From Siderastrea siderea (lineage: Eukaryota > Cnidaria > Anthozoa > Scleractinia > Rhizangiidae): 64,000 nt of DNA. How positions within the stretch are numbered: the stretch's first letter is position 1; every line of letters begins with the position of its first letter. This document shows positions 58,711-64,000 of the stretch, piece by piece. The notes beneath the pieces are model-generated. The model had not been told where the DNA came from. It made no database searches and saw nothing but the letters and a program-made list of their open reading frames with translations. The position numbers and the translations under genes were made by a program. The stretch is taken from positions 21,507,142-21,571,141 of the forward strand of contig OZ034975.1 of assembly GCA_964030785.1 (NCBI GenBank), in the 5' to 3' direction.

Positions 58711-59170
58711 GCCACCTGGTCCAAGCCAAGTCATACATCTACTGAAAGCCCAGAAATCGACTTTTTACCCTTTTATAATTTCTTTTTGGACCGGGTGGCA
58801 TGAAACTTACACCAAGCAAAAACGTTCAAATCACTGACCTTTTCTGTGCCATTTTTCCTCGCGAGGCAGCATCTTCCGACCTCGACTGCAGAAAAATAAA
58901 CCGACTGGCAGCATTTGTTGAACTGTCCCAGGATGCTAAATTGCCTACAGAATATGATCCACTTAATAACGAGGACAAATCTAGTTTCGATTTCTCGCAG
59001 ACGTGAAAAAAAAGCCATCTGGCTATCGCCATAACACGGCAGCCATCACTCCTTCTTCTAATTCTTTTCTCGCGGGCATTTTCGCTTCTGAACCAATTAC
59101 ATCGCTGGAAACCTAGCACGTGATTTTTTGCGCAGCGCATGCGTACTACATTTTTCGCCAGTGAAGGGTT
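58711..59170. promoter_or_regulatory. Divergent-promoter module, copy C (left half)
   Basis: This repeats the - strand half of copy B: a hairpin at 58711-58799, a donor AAAAG|GTCAGT at 58837, ACCTAGCACGTGATTTTTTGCG, and TTTTTCGCCAGTGAAGGGTTT at the right edge. The short reading frame of copy B is not conserved here (MAQKR or no ATG, depending on frame), so the exon may be noncoding. Confidence 0.45.
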
Positions 59171-60026
59171 TCAGTATTTGTCTTGTATAACGCATGCGCA
59201 ACTGAGTAAAGCAGCTAATAGGATTGAATGCGAAATTGATTTTGTCGTCTGATCTAGTTAGTGGTTATGGTGAAAATTTTTTTAGTGTAGGAGTTTCGTT
59301 ATGGGGATTGACATTTTGAGGGATGTAAAAATGTGTGAGTGGAAGGATTTGTGAATGTGAGGAGCATATCACGCTTCTGTGAATGTGATTTGCTTTGAAA
59401 GTTGCGTTTTGTATAGCAGCGGTGTAATATTGTGCTGCGTGAGAGGCAGTTTCCCGTGGCGTTTTATAGGGGGACGGTTTCCGAAGTGGATTGTAAGTTT
59501 TCTCATTGGGTAAACTGTATTTCGCAGAGGAGAGAAACGACAGCTGTGTTTGCAGCTTATTAGCACGGTACGGAACGGTGGCCTAGGAAGAGAAGGGATT
59601 GGCACTAGTATGATGATGCAATTAGTGGATTGCACCATCGATACATCATAGTTGTTGAGAAGGGAGAGAGATGAGTGTTTATTTGAGGTGAGAAGTTGAT
59701 TTTAATTGCATAAATACGAAGGAATCGGTCATTAAGAAGGAGATCAATTAATAAGGTAGTTATTACGAGTCTTTAACTTAGAAAACAACTGAATATTATC
59801 AAGCGATGCGTGTGGTTTGTGTATGGTATTGGTTGGGTTCGCATAGTCTGGTACGTAGCCGTTCCGAGTCAACTTGTTTACTTTGCATGGGGATTCCCGG
59901 GTTAGCAAACCATATTTAAACATCACGTCATGAGATATGCCTTAACGTGCCCCAGTCCCTGACTATCTGCTCGAGCTCGAGCAAAATTCATGTTGTAACT
60001 TAATACCTAATAAGTAAAGTTAAAGA
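59171..60026 (+). other. Intron 5 segment without recognised gene
   Basis: No coding or repeat feature was recognised apart from the end of copy C. Confidence 0.4.
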
Positions 60027-60190
60027 TAGCCTGTTCCAGGCTCTCAGATAGTAGAGTCGGCGCGAACAGAAGGGGAATGCGAAAATAGTACGCGCGCGGG
60101 AGCCTGGGGAAAAAAGGGGGCGCCGCGCGTTTTTTCGCCTTCGTTTTCTCTTCGCTCTTTTCCCCACTATCTCGGAGCCTGGAACAGGCT
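60027..60190. mobile_element. 164-bp MITE with 9-10-bp target duplication
   Basis: The ends AGCCTGTTCCAGGCTC are inverted repeats, continuing into CAGATAG/GAGATAG. AAGTTAAAGA at 60017-60026 and 60191-60200 is the duplication; 9-10 bp fits Mutator-like elements. A GC-rich core with GCGCGCG, GCGAAAA and GGGGAAAA motifs is typical of a MITE family I associate with corals, from memory. Confidence 0.85.
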
Positions 60191-60429
60191 AAGTTAAAGA
60201 GAAATAATAAGACTTCAAGTGGTCCACGAACCTAGTGGCTCACAATTGTTTGAGTTTAACTCCAGCTTGTAAATGTCCGTCTTTGACAAACCACATGTTT
60301 TCTTGTATCAAAAAAAAAATTAAATTAAACGACCTACGTATTGCGTGCATATGCGGACTTATGCGGACTTGCTTTGAATACAGGCAGCCCAAGTTCGTGA
60401 TACTACTACTAGAGCGCGAGGAATTTATA

Positions 60430-60860
60430 GTTTAATGATTAATGCAAGCGATGCGGTTCGGATGTGACCCCGCGACGGAGGCGGTGTAGTGTTACAATGG
60501 CGACGGTTGAGAATTTAAAATTATAAGACGTTGTATGGAGTTTAAAATAACGTGGACTTTGAACGTTCTAAAAACAAAATTTGTACTCTAATTCGCTTAA
60601 ATGAACAAGTTAAACTCGCCCTGTGTGTATCCTTTTGTGTCTTTGATCCATCTCTATCGTTTTCTGGGCGTTTTGAATTTCTGTTCTTTCCTTCATAAGA
60701 CGAAGTCAAGGCTATCCTCTGTTTCGGCGCCGCCGATAGACCGCTCCACACTCAAGCGCGATTTTTAGCTCAAAAATCGGTCCAATTGCCATCTTTCGCT
60801 TACCCTCTTTGCTAGCGTTCTAGCAGACGTTCCTTGTGAGGCAAAACTGATTTTGGTCTA
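60430..60860. mobile_element. Diverged copy of the 20099 element interior
   Basis: It shares TTGTATGGAGTTTAAAATAA (about 60530; complement at about 20600), the GTGTTACAAT block and CTTCATAAGACGAAGTCAAG (about 60692; complement at about 20435) in the same order on the opposite strand. The termini are not visible. Confidence 0.6.
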
Positions 60861-61958
60861 AACATTTACGCGGAAAGAGTAAATTTTTAACAAGAAGTTG
60901 CGGTTATTGGGAAGGCCACATTTTCTTCCATTCTGCTAGGGAACATTCTTTGATTTTAGCCAGATACGTGCCGGATCGATCTCGTTTAGGCCAATGATCA
61001 ATCTACATACACAATCGTCCAGCTTTCAGGGCTGAGTCAGAAATTTGAAACCGCCGTGTCAGGGACCAAATTCACACGGATCTAAGAAACGAAGGAGACG
61101 ATGGAGGAGAAGGAAAAATCTTTCGCCTTTAAAATGATCGAGCCTCCAAAACTTTAACTCCTCAGACAATACCGCCATGCTACGCAGGTTGGAGTTTACA
61201 GAGTAATAATTGTTTCACCAATCTAATGAGTTTGCTAGGATGTGCTTATCAGACGCGAGCTTTTGTAGATTATCTGATCGTCATCTTTGTTCATTTATCT
61301 CAGGCAGACTTTTTAGTAGAGGTGTGACATGCCGCTCATGACTTATTCGTAACTATGCAAACTGCTGTGAAGATGTTTGGCAACTGATTTTTTGATTTAT
61401 TTTTGTAATACTGTAGGTATTGTCTCTCAGTGTTGTATATATTTTTTTACCTGGTATTGTGTATCGTCTATCTTTTCTTTCTTTTTTTTTTTTCTTGCAA
61501 GAATATTGCTGTGTAAAAGGTAAAGTTCAAAATTAATAACCCATGCATTCGGCTTAATAATTGTTATAAAGTTATCTAAAAATTAATACTACAAAACACA
61601 AACTGCTTAGACACCATACTTGAAATATTACTGTTCTGTGTGCAGTGCTGTTGCTACTTGCACAAAGTTTTTGGTTTCTTTTTGATAGCTTTTTGATAAC
61701 TAAGAGGTAGAGTTCACAAGTTTCACATTTTCCTTGCTGACTCCTCCTCTTATATTTCTTGGATTTCATTGGTCACTTGAAATGGAAGCCATGAAAAAGT
61801 CCTCAAAAAGATCCTAAGAAGTTGTTAAGGACTAATCAAAAACTTTCTGCAAACGGTGACTGTACAGCTCATCCAAGTAAGTCACTAATACGTTAGTTCA
61901 TTGTGAAAAAGAAATTTAAAATTTTATGTTGTGTTCATAAACTTTATTTTTTTAACAG
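60861..61958 (+). other. RUBCN intron 5, right end
   Basis: No gene is seen. It ends with a pyrimidine-rich acceptor, TTTATTTTTTTAACAG. Confidence 0.5.
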
Positions 61959-62009
61959 GAGAATGCTCATTTTAGTATATCTGAAGCACTGATTGCTGCC
62001 ATTGAACAG
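61959..62009 (+). CDS. RUBCN: Rubicon exon 6 (51-nt exon)
   Basis: The acceptor is AACAG|GAG and the donor CAG|GTTTGG, phase 0 on both sides. It encodes ENAHFSISEALIAAIEQ, almost identical to ENAHFSISESLIAAIE of human Rubicon. This 17-residue block is one of the most conserved parts of the protein outside its domains and is the strongest single piece of evidence for the gene's identity. The next true exon must lie beyond the window or be the candidate at 62257. Confidence 0.92.
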
Positions 62010-62256
62010 GTTTGGAATAAAACTCTGAATTTAACGATAAAAGAAGTACTCCTTAAATTGTTTTTTTTACCCCAATACTTTATTAGCAAACAGACTTGCA
62101 ATAAAAAATAATAATAATAATAACAAAAACAGAATACAATGCACTATGTTTCAATAAGTCATTTTAGGCATTTACGGTAGGCTGTGTTAACAACAGGCCA
62201 TACTTTACAAGACACTATTTTACAAAATTTTCTGTTGTTTTTAATTAATGTAACAG

Positions 62257-62343
62257 ACAGTGGTTGATATTGAGTTTAAAATAGTACAACATGCAATTGA
62301 CACGTGGATTGCACAGGCTAAGACATTAAAGCCATCTCCCTAA
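62257..62343 (+). CDS. Candidate alternative last exon
   Basis: After an acceptor-like TTAATGTAACAG, a phase-0 frame reads TVVDIEFKIVQHAIDTWIAQ then AKTLKPSP and stops. It would fit exon 6 in phase and make a truncated Rubicon lacking the Cys-rich region. It shows no similarity to known Rubicon sequence after this point, and no polyadenylation signal is close (AATAAA first at about 62769). A chance frame is quite possible. Confidence 0.25.
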   Translation, partial: TVVDIEFKIVQHAIDTWIAQAKTLKPSP

Positions 62344-64000
62344 GAATGTTCCACACGATTGCGGACTCAAAAATATATTTCCTTCATATTTCTACCACAA
62401 ATAGTACCATCTATCCTTGCTACTAAAATGTAGTTGGAATGATCCAAAGTTTATTTTACTCCTGTTTCGAAGATTCAAATGATAGTTTACCTCAAGTGAG
62501 TAGAATTTGCCTATTTTCAGCGCCAGCAGAACTTTCAAATTTATACCCATTCGACAGCTTATTACTTAATCTTTTACCGCTCCTGTATCATTTGGACATT
62601 TTCCCGATCAAATTCATTCGAAAATGAAAACAATCAATTAAACAATTTAATAACTGACTCGAACTGCACGAAATGGTGGTTTAAAATTGCCAAAATTCTT
62701 AAAAGTGGCACCTAGGACAGACCTAAAGACTCTTTCTAGGGATAGACTAGGAACTAAGAATTATCCAATAAAATTGGTTCAAAGTTAATACAACCATTTT
62801 CCCCAGTGTTGTCTTGCATGATTCACATTCCAGTCACATGGCCGCGTTTAGTGGCACTTTGTTGCTTTATTTACCAATACCACCCTCAAATGAAAGAAAA
62901 ACCAATGGTGTTTCTACAAATAACAAAGTACTTTCTCTGGTTTTTCCATCAAATACCAACTCTTTTGCTCCATCGCCGCGATGAAGAGATGTAACTTGAT
63001 TTGTAGCTTACCTTGTTCCATAAATCAACTCTTTCCGTCAAAGGACTTGGCGGTTTCATTAAGGTTACGAGAAATCCTTTTCGTGCTGATCATGAGATAC
63101 CATGGGGATACTATTAGGAGTACTAAATTGGCGGGTACCAGCTGCTGTGATTATTGAGGTGAAGCGCTAAATGAAAATGATCCCAGCTTGCCATATTGAT
63201 TTTATATTAACTGCAGAAGTTGCGTTACACTGTGAAAGTTAACTTAATATTTTCAATGTTCAATAGCAGCATGTGTATTTTAAAATAAGGATAAAGGATA
63301 GCACAAACAAAGGTAGCCAAACAGAAGTAGTCTAATACCGCAAGAGTTTCAGAATTAACATAACAAAATCACTGTCCGAGGAGAGGGTAAAACTGCCGAG
63401 GGTTGCCATTCGCCGTTATCGGAACACGCTCAGTTTTTTATTTTAATAGTTAACTTTTTCAACGTCCTAACCCTTCATGCTGATGGTACACTGAAGAACA
63501 GAAGGTAAAGCAATTAAGGTCACAATGCAACAAAATACCCTCACGCCAACCTTAGAAATGAAACTTTGCTTCGAAGTGGGGGGGGGGGGGGGGTAGAGAC
63601 GGGGGGCTTGAGTCGGAAGGAACCGCTGGGTCCCACAAACTGCCCAGTGATGTTCTACCTTTTAAAAGAGAGTGTTTTGTGTCTCAGTAAACAGTCATGA
63701 GATGACCTACAGATTGCATTGGAAAGAAGATTACGTTGCATTGATCAATGCGCAATTGCCCAATGCCCAAAGCAACCTTTACTGAATTAGGTACATATCA
63801 TTAAGTAACCAATCAATCATCCAGTGACCTTGAACAACCTACTACGACGACAAAACGTCAGTAAAACTAAAAGACGGTGCCCTACAGGCCCATCTTAAAA
63901 AGGACAGAAATTTTAAACTTTTTCATGCTAGACATGTAGAATTTGACATAATCAAACACTTTGCTGCTTTTTGTCGACATTTTGTGCATTCTTCACCGAA
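62344..64000 (+). other. RUBCN intron 6, incomplete
   Basis: No exon was recognised. A run of about 18 G at 63579-63594, followed by further G tracts, could form a G-quadruplex. A segment at about 63788-63845 (CCAATCAATCATCCA, then GACCTTGAACAACCTAC) repeats one at about 24690-24750. Confidence 0.45.

Larger units (their letters stand above)
12213..62009 (+). other. RUBCN: RUBCN gene span (3' part beyond the window)
   Basis: Six exons (189, 190, 107, 817, 104 and 51 nt) join in phase to 486 codons over 49.8 kb. The order of conserved blocks matches Rubicon: an N-terminal RUN domain, a long Ser-rich middle with an RSKSD motif (compare RSHSD in human Rubicon), a SQDF...CELDK block and ENAHFSISEALIAAIE. 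The Cys-rich Rubicon-homology region that binds Rab7 and PI3P should follow outside the window. Known role in animals: Rubicon binds the Beclin 1-UVRAG-VPS34 lipid kinase complex on late endosomes, restrains autophagosome maturation and supports LC3-associated phagocytosis. RUBCNL/Pacer lacks the RUN domain, so Rubicon fits better. Introns are 2.6, 10.0, 14.8, 2.6 and 18.4 kb and are packed with mobile elements. Confidence 0.85.

Overview
The window looks like animal nuclear DNA from a cnidarian, most likely a stony coral. This is an inference from the split vertebrate-like gene, the AT-rich introns, the dense TIR elements and several repeat types I associate with coral genomes. There is no prokaryotic operon structure, and almost all long open frames are retroelement or transposon remnants.

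The one host gene I can name is RUBCN (Rubicon), on the + strand. Six exons can be threaded with consistent splice phases: 12213-12401, 14968-15157, 25121-25227, 40007-40823, 43464-43567 and 61959-62009. They carry 486 codons over about 50 kb, and the 3' part lies beyond the window. They cover most of the N-terminal RUN domain, the Ser-rich middle and the conserved ENAHFSISE block. A second, unrecognised gene starts on the - strand at 9825 and runs leftwards, head-to-head with RUBCN; only its first coding exon is seen.

Left of the promoter, 1-2165 is the decayed 3' end of an LTR retrotransposon. Next to it is a nest of elements: a TTAA-flanked palindromic element (2170-9106) holding a piggyBac-like element (2287-3283) and a 5.2-kb element (3771-9002). 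The 5.2-kb element itself holds a LINE fragment and a 2.8-kb TTA-flanked transposon with two uncharacterised genes.

RUBCN introns 2 and 3 each hold a giant foldback element (16069-24631 and about 25480-31658), so the 107-nt exon 3 sits between two long inverted repeats. Intron 3 also holds a 65-bp satellite, two minisatellites, a THAP-carrying TIR element, a BEL/Pao remnant and an element built from a CGCAAGAAGTT motif. Intron 5 holds a 9.8-kb LTR-bounded Ty3/gypsy composite (44462-54301). Inside its gag-pol junction sits a 3.9-kb DNA transposon (47916-51780) with long TIRs and a 6-bp target duplication, which carries remnants of a HECT-type ubiquitin ligase gene and an integrase-like transposase gene. 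Further right, a divergent promoter-like module is present once complete and twice as halves (54860-59170), with an intronic hairpin that shows compensatory base changes.

Most interesting: the HECT-bearing transposon, the two foldbacks around one exon with shared TTATTA-core motif arrays, the two-gene TTA element without a visible DDE transposase, and the covarying hairpin. All element boundaries, target duplications and exon calls were made by eye.
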